Shown one piece after another: positions 1-6,366 of a DNA stretch of 8,280 nucleotides. Below the pieces are notes generated by a model. That model was given only the letters and a program-made list of their open reading frames with translations. It was not told where the DNA came from and made no database searches. The DNA comes from Spirochaetaceae bacterium (GTDB lineage Bacteria; Spirochaetota; Spirochaetia; Treponematales; Breznakiellaceae), in assembly GCA_031280115.1 (NCBI GenBank), contig JAITHF010000250.1:1-8280 (forward strand). Reading direction: 5' to 3'. A program made the translations under genes and the position numbers. Position 1 is the stretch's first letter. Every line of letters begins with the position of its first letter.

Positions 1-2
1 AC

Positions 3-191
3 GCTGTATTTGAGCCAACCGGCGCTGTATTTGAGTCAACTGACGCTGTATCTGAGCCAACTGACGCTGTATTTGAGCCAACCGGCGCTGTATTTGGGCC
101 AACCGGCGCTGTATTTGAGTCAACCGGCGCTGTATTTGAGTCAGAAATGTATAAACCTGAGTCAGAAATGTATAAACCTGAAGCAAAAACA
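3..191. repeat. 21-bp tandem repeat array (about nine units)
   Basis: Seven consecutive 21-bp units begin at 3, 24, 45, 66, 87, 108 and 129, with consensus gctgtatttgagycaacygr followed by c. Two or three diverged units built on tataaacctgagtcagaaatg follow (150-170, 171-191). Units are head to tail with no spacers, so this is not CRISPR. The array runs off the left edge, so its full size is unknown. Because 21 is a multiple of three, several frames stay open: on the plus strand it reads as a 7-residue LYLSQPA repeat ending at a stop at 211-213, and on the minus strand as LTQIQRR-type heptads. Neither frame has a ribosome binding site in view, so I annotate the DNA repeat and not a gene. A short inverted repeat (CAGAC-TTTTTT-GTCTG, 190-205) closes the array. 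The array could be protein-coding, a set of transposase-binding sites at a mobile element end, or a plain minisatellite. Confidence 0.9.
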
Positions 192-279
192 GACTTTTTT
201 GTCTGCCGTTTAGTGTTATATTCAAGCATAGCATACGGTTTGCTACGGGATGGTGCTGTATGTTCCGGCCTGCCTGTTG

Positions 280-325
280 AGCCTGCCCCAAATGCGCCCT
301 CCGCAGGCTTTTTGGGGGCTTTTTT
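280..325 (+). terminator. Terminator-like hairpin(s) with T-tract
   Basis: Two overlapping stems can form. AGCCTGC (280-286) pairs with GCAGGCT (303-309), followed by TTTTT. GCCCCAAA (285-292) pairs with TTTGGGGGC (311-319, one bulged G), followed by six T (320-325). The stems share bases and are mutually exclusive. Either would look like a Rho-independent terminator for plus-strand transcription arriving from the left, beyond or within the repeat array. No clear gene ends just before it, which lowers confidence. Confidence 0.5.
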
Positions 326-375
326 ACGCGCTGCGCTTCGCTTGCGCTTTTTAAAGAATTTGGGGGCTTTTTTAC
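311..375 (+). repeat. Direct repeat of 17 bp, two copies 48 bp apart
   Basis: The 17-mer tttgggggcttttttac occurs at 311-327 and again at 359-375. The first copy forms the 3' arm and T-tract of the terminator-like hairpin; the second has no obvious upstream pairing arm. The DNA between them (328-358) is a run of gcg/ctt-rich sequence with self-complementary GCGC steps. The remainder of 206-423 shows no convincing coding region, RNA gene or promoter on either strand. Confidence 0.7.
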
Positions 376-423
376 CGGCGCTTCATGTTTCGCGTATTCT
401 TTTGCGAACTCCGCGTAAGGGAA

Positions 424-601
424 CAGCCTTCGGCTGCCTCCAAACCACCCCTAAAGGCGACGTGCTTTGCGCCGCTCACGCCGTCGAATTCCGCTGAGGC
501 GCAACTTCTGGGTTGTGACTAAACCCCCAAACCCTATCGCTACAAGAAGCACGTGAAACCCCCGCAGGGGGTGAAACAGCCTACGGCTGCCCCGTAGGGG
601 G
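424..601 (-). repeat. Palindrome-bounded repeat element, left copy
   Basis: This element matches the inverted copy at 8120-8280. Positions 484-502 are an exact reverse complement of 8202-8220, and 505-526 of 8178-8199; the core 484-557 is about nine-tenths identical by eye. It is bounded by REP-like hairpins with variable three-base loops: CAGCC-TTC-GGCTG (424-436) and CAGCC-TAC-GGCTG (577-589). Next to the latter are CCCCC-GCA-GGGGG (559-571) and CCCC-GTA-GGGG (590-600). A CACGTG palindrome lies at 550-555. It carries one more G/C hairpin at its inner end than the right copy. No transposase is present, so it would be a non-autonomous, REP- or MITE-like dispersed repeat. Open frames across it are short and follow the repeat, so they are not called as genes. 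Confidence 0.8.
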
Positions 602-631
602 TTTACTATTGGGGTAAAGATAGGGTAAGAT
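602..631 (+). promoter_or_regulatory. Possible promoter of the Gld-like operon
   Basis: TTTACT (602-607) and TAAGAT (626-631) are separated by 18 bp and resemble sigma-70 -35 and -10 boxes. They lie just after the left repeat element and about 90 bp before the ATPase start, in the only AT-rich stretch upstream of the operon. The assignment rests on hexamer similarity alone. The leader between here and 722 includes a seven-C run (679-685) but no recognised riboswitch. Confidence 0.25.
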
Positions 632-721
632 GCCCAGTTATGAAAATACAAAGGGCGTTCAACGTGAAACCCGACCCGCCCCCCCGGGCAGGGGATAAAA
701 AACCGCAAGGAGTGCCCGCCT

Positions 722-1747
722 ATGATTAACGTTCAGGGGCTTACCAAACAATACGGCTCGGTTGAAGCAGTAACCGATGTATCCTTTGAAGTCGGCAGGG
801 ACCAAGTTGTCGGATTTCTCGGTCCGAACGGCGCGGGAAAAACAACAATTATGAAAATCATCGCCGGTTATCATTTCCCCACAAGAGGGACGGTTACGAT
901 AGACGGCCTGTCCGTGCAGGAAGACCCGCTTGCGCTTAAAGCGCGGCTGGGCTACCTGCCGGAGAGCGTGCCGCTCTACGGGGACCTGACCGTGGAAGAA
1001 TACCTGTCGTTTGTCGCAGGAGCCCGGCTCATACCGGCGAAAGAGCGGAAGCCGGCGATCCGGGAAGCCCTTAAAGCCTGCGGCCTCGAACAGGCCGCTG
1101 GAAAACGTATCGAAACCCTTTCTAAAGGGTATAAACAGCGGGCAGGGCTCGCCCAGGCTATTATCCACGATCCGGACATCCTTATTCTTGACGAACCGAC
1201 CAGCGGGCTGGACCCGAACCAGATTATCGAAATCCGCGCCCTTATCAAGGAACTGGGAAAACGGAAGACCCTTATCCTCTCAACCCATATCCTGCAAGAA
1301 GTGGAGGCGGTCTGTTCCCAAGTGCTCATCATCAATGAAGGGCGCATCGCGGCCCAGGGGCGGCCTGAAGCCATCGCGGAAACCCTTAAAGGAACGGATA
1401 CCTGGGAACTGACCCTCAAGGATCCGGGCCGTGAAGAAGGGGAAACCCAGGGGGGGCGGGAAAAAATCGCCCAAAAGATGGCGCGCCTTGCAGAAGGGCT
1501 TGCAGACGGGGAGGCGCCTGCGCGCGAGGCAGACGGGACGTTTCATGTAAGTTTCTCGGTGCCCAGCGGGAGCCTCGGCGGGGAGCGGATATTTGACTGG
1601 GCCGTCGCGGAGGGGCTTAAAATCCTGAGCATGACCCAAAAGAAACTGAGCCTTGAAGCCATTTTCGTAAAACTGACCGGCGAACACGAAGGCCGCCCGG
1701 CGCAAGGCGCCGCCGCCGCCGAAGGAGACGGGGATGCACGGCTGTAG
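722..1747 (+). CDS. ABC transporter ATP-binding protein, GldA-like
   Basis: This is the cytoplasmic ATPase of an ABC-2 type exporter, which would hydrolyse ATP to drive the permease encoded next. All core motifs are present in a 341-residue protein: Walker A GPNGAGKTT (34-42), a Q-loop replaced by the YLPE form (78-81) usual in the GldA/ABC-2 branch, signature LSKGYKQR (133-140), Walker B ILILDEP (153-159), D-loop SGLD (161-164) and switch histidine H189. The C-terminal ~120 residues form a family-typical accessory region, ending in a low-complexity Ala/Gly/Asp tail. The start is supported by AAGGAG at 707-712, nine bases before ATG. The last 14 bp overlap the permease gene, implying translational coupling. 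A seven-G run at 1450-1456 lies in the C-terminal region. ABC ATPase identity is near certain; the GldA-like subfamily rests on motifs plus neighbours. Confidence 0.95.
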   Translation: MINVQGLTKQYGSVEAVTDVSFEVGRDQVVGFLGPNGAGKTTIMKIIAGYHFPTRGTVTIDGLSVQEDPLALKARLGYLPESVPLYGDLTVEEYLSFVAGARLIPAKERKPAIREALKACGLEQAAGKRIETLSKGYKQRAGLAQAIIHDPDILILDEPTSGLDPNQIIEIRALIKELGKRKTLILSTHILQEVEAVCSQVLIINEGRIAAQGRPEAIAETLKGTDTWELTLKDPGREEGETQGGREKIAQKMARLAEGLADGEAPAREADGTFHVSFSVPSGSLGGERIFDWAVAEGLKILSMTQKKLSLEAIFVKLTGEHEGRPAQGAAAAEGDGDARL

Positions 1748-2483
1748 CGCGCGGAAGCCTTTTGAACCGGCCCTGGCCCTGGCGCGTAAAGAGCTTTACT
1801 CGTATATACACTCGCCGGTCTTCTACGGCATAGGGGTATTCTTCCTGCTTTTTGTGTCAGTATGGCTTTTTTATTTCCACCGGTTCTTCGCCCTGAATAT
1901 AGCCGCCCTCCGTCCCTTTTTCGCGGCCTTCCCTCTGGGGTTCATCATGGTTATACCGGTGCTTACCATGAAGAGCTGGGCTGAGGAGCGCAAACTGGGC
2001 AGCATAGAACTGCTTTTAACCATGCCTTTTTCAGAATGGGACCTGGTGATAGGGAAGTTCCTCGCCGCCTTTGCAAGCCTTTCGATTATTATAGCCCTGA
2101 CCCTTCCCATGCCCCTCTCCCTCGCCCCTCTGGGGGATTTTGACCCCGGGGTTATCGCAGGGGAATATATAGGCGCCCTGCTCTTAGGCGCCTCCGCCAC
2201 CGCCCTGGGGCTCCTTATGTCGTGCCTCTCGAAACATCAGGGCGCCGCGTTTCTGGGGTGCTCGGCAGTGATGCTTGCAACCCTCCTTTTGAGCCAGTTT
2301 ACCCAGTCTCTGAACCTGCCGCCCCCGCTTATAGAAGGGATTAACTTTTTCTCTTTGGCCTTTCACTTTGAGACCTTTGCCAAAGGAATCATTGATACGA
2401 AAGACGCGGCGTTTTTTATTATCAGCGCCGCCCTGTCCCTGTTTCTGAATACCCGGGTGCTTTTATTGAGGAAATGGAGTTAG
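1734..2483 (+). CDS. ABC-2 type permease, GldF-like
   Basis: This 249-residue inner-membrane protein would be the transmembrane subunit working with the upstream ATPase. Hydrophobic segments lie at about 29-49, 62-79, 107-132, 137-165, 171-192 and 228-243, giving roughly six helices. The cytoplasmic stretch 83-98 (AEERKLGSIELLLTMP) followed by SEWDLVIGKF is the hallmark of ABC-2/GldF permeases, where it probably contacts the ATPase. An amphipathic N-terminus with ARKELYSYIHSP (17-28) precedes helix 1, also typical. ATG at 1734 has AGGAG at 1723-1727, six bases upstream, inside the ATPase gene. The length fits the family. The stop at 2481-2483 is three bases before the next start. Confidence 0.92.
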   Translation: MHGCSARKPFEPALALARKELYSYIHSPVFYGIGVFFLLFVSVWLFYFHRFFALNIAALRPFFAAFPLGFIMVIPVLTMKSWAEERKLGSIELLLTMPFSEWDLVIGKFLAAFASLSIIIALTLPMPLSLAPLGDFDPGVIAGEYIGALLLGASATALGLLMSCLSKHQGAAFLGCSAVMLATLLLSQFTQSLNLPPPLIEGINFFSLAFHFETFAKGIIDTKDAAFFIISAALSLFLNTRVLLLRKWS

Positions 2484-2486
2484 CCG

Positions 2487-4073
2487 ATGACCAAAAAACA
2501 GTTCGTTCTTATTACCGGTTTAACCATTGCCGCGCTGGTTTTGGGGCTGCTCATAAGCCGGCGGGTCTGGTTCAGGTTTGATTTAACCAAAAACCGCGCC
2601 TATACTATGGCTCCGGCGTCCCGGGCTATCCGCTCAGAGATACCGGACCAGGTGCGGATTACCTATTATCTTTCGGATAAACTGTCGGCCATGTACCCCC
2701 AGCCCGCTGAGATTACTGACGTGCTGCGGGAGTACGCCGCGTATTCCCGGGGGAAAATCCGCCTCTCGGTCCGGGACCCGGTAAAAGCCGGCCTTACCAG
2801 CGCGGTGCAGCAGCTGGGGATCCGCCCCACCCAGCTTGAGATTACCGAAGAGGCTGAGGCGACCAGCGCCCTGGTCTACACAGGCATCGCCATTGAATAT
2901 CTGGATAAAGTAGAAGTGCTGCCCCTGGTGTTTTCCCTTGAGACTCTGGAATATGATATTACCAGCCGCATACGGGCTTTGGTGCGGGACGCGAAGCGGG
3001 AAGTGGGCGTTATCGTGGGGGACGCGGTGAAACAGTGGGCGGCGGATTATGAGTATCTTAACCTCATGCTTACCCAAGGGGGGTTCAGCGTGCGGGTGAT
3101 ACCGGCGGGAGATGAGATACCCGACTCCCTGCCGGCGCTGTTCGTGCTGGGAGGCGCTGAGGATCTGGACCCCTGGGCGCTCTACCGGATAGACCGGTAC
3201 ATCCAGTGCGGCGGGAACGTCCTTTTCGCGGTAACGTCGGTTTCGGTCAATGTGCAAACCAATGAAGGGCGGGCCGTAACGGACAGGGGGCTTCTTGCGA
3301 TGATTTCCCGGTACGGCGCCGAGGTGAAGCAGGCGCTTGCGCTGGATAAGGCGGCGCTGCTTCTGACGTACCAGACCCCGACCCCTTTCGGCATCGCCCT
3401 CCAGCAGCAGATACGCTACCCCCATTGGATAGCGGCGCAGCACGGCAGTAAAGATAACCCGCTTACCGCGAACTTCAGCGGGCTCGACCTGTTCTGGCCC
3501 AACCCGCTTGAGCTTAACCCCCCTCAAGGGGTGGACGCCCAGGCGCTTTTTACCACCACCGGCGAGGCGTGGCTTATGACCAAGGATTTCGCCATAGCCC
3601 CCCAGTCGGCGGCGTATCTTTTTGAAGGGGAGGCGCCGGATACCAAAGGGGTCAAAACCTTGGGCGCTGTCCTGACCGGCGCCTTTCCCAGTTATTTTGC
3701 CGGACAGGCCAAACCCGCGCGGGAAGGCGCCGGCGAAGAACTTCCGGCAATGCCTGCGGAACCGAAAGAAGCCCGTATCATCGTTATCGGAAATACCGAG
3801 ATAGCGGCAAACACCTCCTACGCCTATACATCCCGCCTTACGGACCTGAACTTCCTCGTTACCGCCGCGGCATGGCTGGGAGACGACGACGATATTATCG
3901 CCATCCGCACCCGCCAGGGGCAGGGGCAGCTCAATAAGATCGTTGATCCTGAAAAACGCGCCCGGGCCGAAGCAGCCGCGCAGGTAATTAATCTGGCCCT
4001 GGCCCCGCTGGCGCTGGTTATTGCCGGGCTGCTGGCCGCGTGGCGCCGCCGGCGCCGCTCAAGCGCCGGCTAA
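2487..4073 (+). CDS. GldG-family ABC transporter auxiliary protein
   Basis: This 528-residue membrane-anchored protein has the GldG architecture. It has an N-terminal helix (6-24), then the family signature RFDLTKNRAYTMAPAS (30-45), a long extracytoplasmic region, and a C-terminal helix (500-519) capped by a positive RRRRR tail facing the cytoplasm. The YYLSDKLSAMYP stretch near 60-71 and the distal IVIGNTEIAAN and LNFLVTAAAWLGDDDDIIAIR blocks match GldG/ABC-transp-aux proteins, which are usually encoded with an ABC-2 ATPase and permease. Its role is probably an extracytoplasmic partner of the permease; the biochemical function of the family is unsettled. The start has GGAG at 2476-2479 with seven-base spacing. 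A Pro/Ala/Glu-rich insert around 410-430 is probably a linker. Confidence 0.9.
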   Translation: MTKKQFVLITGLTIAALVLGLLISRRVWFRFDLTKNRAYTMAPASRAIRSEIPDQVRITYYLSDKLSAMYPQPAEITDVLREYAAYSRGKIRLSVRDPVKAGLTSAVQQLGIRPTQLEITEEAEATSALVYTGIAIEYLDKVEVLPLVFSLETLEYDITSRIRALVRDAKREVGVIVGDAVKQWAADYEYLNLMLTQGGFSVRVIPAGDEIPDSLPALFVLGGAEDLDPWALYRIDRYIQCGGNVLFAVTSVSVNVQTNEGRAVTDRGLLAMISRYGAEVKQALALDKAALLLTYQTPTPFGIALQQQIRYPHWIAAQHGSKDNPLTANFSGLDLFWPNPLELNPPQGVDAQALFTTTGEAWLMTKDFAIAPQSAAYLFEGEAPDTKGVKTLGAVLTGAFPSYFAGQAKPAREGAGEELPAMPAEPKEARIIVIGNTEIAANTSYAYTSRLTDLNFLVTAAAWLGDDDDIIAIRTRQGQGQLNKIVDPEKRARAEAAAQVINLALAPLALVIAGLLAAWRRRRRSSAG

Positions 4074-4079
4074 ACATAC

Positions 4080-4085
4080 AGGAGG
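4080..4085 (+). promoter_or_regulatory. Strong ribosome binding site setting the DUF4340 start
   Basis: AGGAGG at 4080-4085 lies eight bases before ATG 4094. It favours that start over an in-frame ATG at 4040, which lies inside the GldG-like gene and has no Shine-Dalgarno sequence. It is the best ribosome binding site in the window and lies in the 20-bp gap between the two genes. Confidence 0.75.
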
Positions 4086-4093
4086 TTACAGAA

Positions 4094-5068
4094 ATGGATA
4101 TGTCAAACAGGTATAACAGAAAAATAGCGGCGCTTTCAGGCGCGGTCGGAGCCTTGGCCCTGCTCTACGCGGGAATTCTTATCTTCGGCTCCGAACAGGC
4201 CCGCGACCCGTTGTTTGTGTGGCTTGAAGCGTCCCGGGCGGATCAGGCTGACCGGATAGAATTGTCCGGCAGCGAGGGGGGCGTTACGCTGGTACGCAAG
4301 GGCGGCCTTTGGTTTGTGTCCAGGGACAGCCGGGAGTACCCGGCAAAACAGTCCCGGGTTCAGGACCTGCTTTCGATAGTTACCGCCAAAGGGCGCGCCC
4401 CCCTGCGGGGAACCGAAGCGTCTTCCCATGAACGGCTCGGGCTTGCTGAAGGCGCCGCTTCCCGGCTGGCCATCCGTTCAAGCGCCGCCCCGTATCCCCT
4501 GCTTGACCTTTTGATTGGCAATACGGACAGCACAGGGCAGGAGGTATACCTCAGAAAAAGCGGCGAAGCCGAGGTTCGTTCCAGCGAGGACCGGATTTCC
4601 GGCTATGTTGGCAGCCGCCCTGCAAGCTGGTTCAACCTCCGGCTTTTTCCCGAAGCAGACTATCCGAACCTTAACGCCGAAGCGGTGCAGCGCCTGACGG
4701 TTGAGGCCCCGGCCAGCGGCGGCGGGGCCCCGGAGGTTTTGACCCTTTCCCGCCATGAAGGGGGCTGGACCTTAAACAGCGCAAGCCCGGCGGATACCCA
4801 GCAGGCGGAATCCTATATCGGGGCGGTTCTCATGGCGGAAGGGGAAGATTTTCTCGCAGAGGATCCGGCGCGGCCTGTACAGGCGGAGGGCCGGATTCGG
4901 ATGGAACTGGGGAACGGGCAAACCCTGGACCTTGCGGTAGGCGGGCTTTTGGAACCGGAATCAAAGCGCAGGAGCGCCTGGATCGAAGGCGCCCCGTTTA
5001 AATATATCCTTGCCGAATGGGCGCTCTCGCGGCTCTTTAGGGAAGGCTCTTATTTTGGGCGGCCATAA
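4094..5068 (+). CDS. DUF4340 domain-containing protein
   Basis: This is the fourth operon gene, 324 residues from the preferred ATG at 4094 (a longer reading from 4040 adds 18 residues overlapping gldG-like DNA). One N-terminal helix (about 11-31) is followed by a soluble, probably extracytoplasmic, region. That region contains the DUF4340 pattern: RIELSGSEGGVTLVRKGGLWFV with downstream sites for YPAKQSRVQDLLSIV, the element LLIGNTDSTGQEVYLRKS, then a WFNLRLFP motif and a second, similar half (LTLSRHEGGWTLN). The duplicated GG-W strand pattern suggests two repeats of one fold. DUF4340 proteins commonly accompany GldG-type ABC operons, so it is probably an accessory subunit of that complex; no enzymatic motif is visible. 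Its last 32 bp overlap the 3' end of the opposite-strand gene. Confidence 0.85.
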   Translation: MDMSNRYNRKIAALSGAVGALALLYAGILIFGSEQARDPLFVWLEASRADQADRIELSGSEGGVTLVRKGGLWFVSRDSREYPAKQSRVQDLLSIVTAKGRAPLRGTEASSHERLGLAEGAASRLAIRSSAAPYPLLDLLIGNTDSTGQEVYLRKSGEAEVRSSEDRISGYVGSRPASWFNLRLFPEADYPNLNAEAVQRLTVEAPASGGGAPEVLTLSRHEGGWTLNSASPADTQQAESYIGAVLMAEGEDFLAEDPARPVQAEGRIRMELGNGQTLDLAVGGLLEPESKRRSAWIEGAPFKYILAEWALSRLFREGSYFGRP

Positions 5069-6326
5069 AATCCCGGTATTTCTCCGGATCGCTTCTAAAC
5101 GCCACAATCGGTGAAGAGGGATCTTCCCATGCCTTTTTAAGCGCTCCAGAGGCTTCAAATATGATCCTGTCCGCTTCAATGTCCCGCTCTGCCCGGGAAC
5201 TCAAGCCTATGTACAGTTTCGCCTCCCGGCCAAAGGCTTCGGCGTATTTGCTTTCCACCCGGACGAGCAGTTTCTCGGATTTCGTAAACCCCTGGTCCAG
5301 ATCGATGCCCGGAATAATCACGGCGATTCCCTGCCCCCCCTTTTCAAAGATAAGGTCCCGCCTGAGAAAAAACTTGACCGCTTCATCCGCAAGCAGGCGG
5401 AACTCCTTGTCATCCGGCGGCAGGGAGGTGTGCAGTTCAACAGCCATAAAGACCAGATCCTGCTCAAAGGCGGCGCAGCGTTTTAACTCCGCTGCCAGCC
5501 TGTCTTTCCCGTGGCCTTCCTGCCCTATATAACTTCGCGCCGCGTAAAGCCCGCCAGTTTCTTCCTGCGCGGGCGGGGCGTGGGGCATTTCTTGCGGGGG
5601 TTCCTCTTCCGCCGGCGCGCGCGCGCGCGGCGCTCTTTCCTGTTCTTCCTCTTCCGCCTCTTTAGTATGAAAGAATTCGGCTGTATCCCTGCTCATAAGA
5701 TCCCCTTCCTTGGAATGGGCAGGGGCAGGGGGGTTTGCCATCAAAAATTGAAAGATAAGCGTAAAGAGGGCTAAACAGAGCGTCGCGAGCACCACAAGAA
5801 GGGTGCGCTTTAATATGGCGATAAGGCGCTCGTAATCAATATAGGTATAAACCGCCCGAAACGTTATCATCTGGTTCCCTATCTGGATAGGCTTGGAAAA
5901 AGGCTCCTTGGATAAGCCGAACTGGGGCTTAAAATCCGGCGTTTCTTTAAGCTCGTTCCAGATGATGACCTTCCCCTTGTTTCGTTCAAGGGCGGTATAA
6001 TTCCCCAGGGCGCTTGAGAAAATCACCCCCTGCAAGGTTTTCAGTCTGGAAAACTCCTCTTCGACGGATTGCTCAAACAGCGGGTCATACATACCGCCGC
6101 TTCCCAAGGACGCCGAGAAATCCGCAAGCCTTGCAAACTCTCTGGACGCAAGGGCGCGGCGCTCAATGACGCCGGTATACACCCGGACCCCCGCGAATAC
6201 TATGGCCCCAAGGTACACAACAATACAGACGCAGGCCACCGCGCCTGAAAGCAAAGAAACCTTGGATGATTGGGCGGCAGAACCTTCAACTACCTTATTA
6301 TACGAATGATTTTGCGGCATGGGCAT
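5037..6326 (-). CDS. Two-helix membrane protein with degenerate GGDEF-like domain
   Basis: The 429-residue protein has helix 1 at about 24-47, an extracytoplasmic segment 48-174 with no recognised sensor fold, helix 2 at about 175-196, an acidic Pro/Glu linker (199-262) and a C-terminal domain (about 270-429). That domain follows the GGDEF layout: LAAELKRCAAFEQDLVFMAVEL, then FEKGGQGIAVIIPGIDLDQG, YIGLSSRAERDIEADRIIFEASGALKKA and AFRSDPEKYRDF. GGQGI (330-334) stands where GGDEF would be, and the RxGD-type residues are missing, so catalysis is unlikely; a binding, scaffolding or regulatory role is an inference. ATG at 6326 lacks a Shine-Dalgarno sequence. A second in-frame ATG at 6320 fits a leaderless start. 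The gene is convergent with the DUF4340 gene and divergent from the Memo-family gene. The domain assignment is my pattern reading, not a profile match. Confidence 0.85.
   Translation of the reverse strand: MPMPQNHSYNKVVEGSAAQSSKVSLLSGAVACVCIVVYLGAIVFAGVRVYTGVIERRALASREFARLADFSASLGSGGMYDPLFEQSVEEEFSRLKTLQGVIFSSALGNYTALERNKGKVIIWNELKETPDFKPQFGLSKEPFSKPIQIGNQMITFRAVYTYIDYERLIAILKRTLLVVLATLCLALFTLIFQFLMANPPAPAHSKEGDLMSRDTAEFFHTKEAEEEEQERAPRARAPAEEEPPQEMPHAPPAQEETGGLYAARSYIGQEGHGKDRLAAELKRCAAFEQDLVFMAVELHTSLPPDDKEFRLLADEAVKFFLRRDLIFEKGGQGIAVIIPGIDLDQGFTKSEKLLVRVESKYAEAFGREAKLYIGLSSRAERDIEADRIIFEASGALKKAWEDPSSPIVAFRSDPEKYRDFMAAQNKSLP
5615..5629. repeat. Alternating GC dinucleotide tract inside the GGDEF-like gene
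   Basis: Fifteen strictly alternating bases (gcgcgcg...) lie in the coding region of the acidic linker, between helix 2 and the output domain, encoding the Arg/Ala-rich RAPRARAP stretch. Such tracts can slip in replication and favour Z-DNA. A one-unit change would frameshift and remove the cytoplasmic domain. Confidence 0.85.
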
Positions 6327-6366
6327 AGTATATATATTTTTTCACAATCATGCTAGAATGTATACT
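6327..6366. promoter_or_regulatory. Divergent AT-rich promoter region, possibly leaderless in both directions
   Basis: These 40 bp separate two divergent genes. On the plus strand an extended -10 (TGCTAGAAT, box 6354-6359) would place the transcript start at or next to ATG 6367. On the minus strand TATACT (6332-6327) would place it near ATG 6320. Neither gene has a Shine-Dalgarno sequence, and -35 boxes are poor in both directions. The calls rest on hexamer similarity and spacing only. Confidence 0.4.

Noticed and set aside
3..191. CRISPR-like repeat array
   Set aside because: The 21-bp units abut with no unique spacers, and no cas genes are present.
10..213. Plus-strand short protein of LYLSQPA repeats starting at TTG
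   Set aside because: No ribosome binding site, a rare start codon, and the frame is open only because the repeat unit is a multiple of three; it also runs open to the window edge.
147..497. Plus-strand open frame of 116 codons
   Set aside because: It begins inside the 21-bp array, crosses the terminator-like hairpin and ends inside the repeat element. Composition is low-complexity, with no ribosome binding site or family resemblance.
679..685. Seven-C run before the operon as a phase-variable promoter tract
   Set aside because: It lies downstream of the likely promoter and before the ribosome binding site, not between -35 and -10, and is short.
451..708. Minus-strand open frame of 85 codons
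   Set aside because: It is composed almost wholly of the palindromic repeat element; the same peptide pattern (FHVLL / VTTQK) can be read from the right-hand copy, so it follows the repeat and not a gene.
2634..3527. Long minus-strand open frame opposite the GldG-like gene
   Set aside because: It is the antisense shadow of a well-supported gene in high-GC DNA, with no ribosome binding site or recognisable domain.
6319..6366. Upstream in-frame start for the Memo-family protein
   Set aside because: It would add 16 unusual residues, overlap the divergent start and lack a ribosome binding site; the family N-terminus fits ATG 6367.
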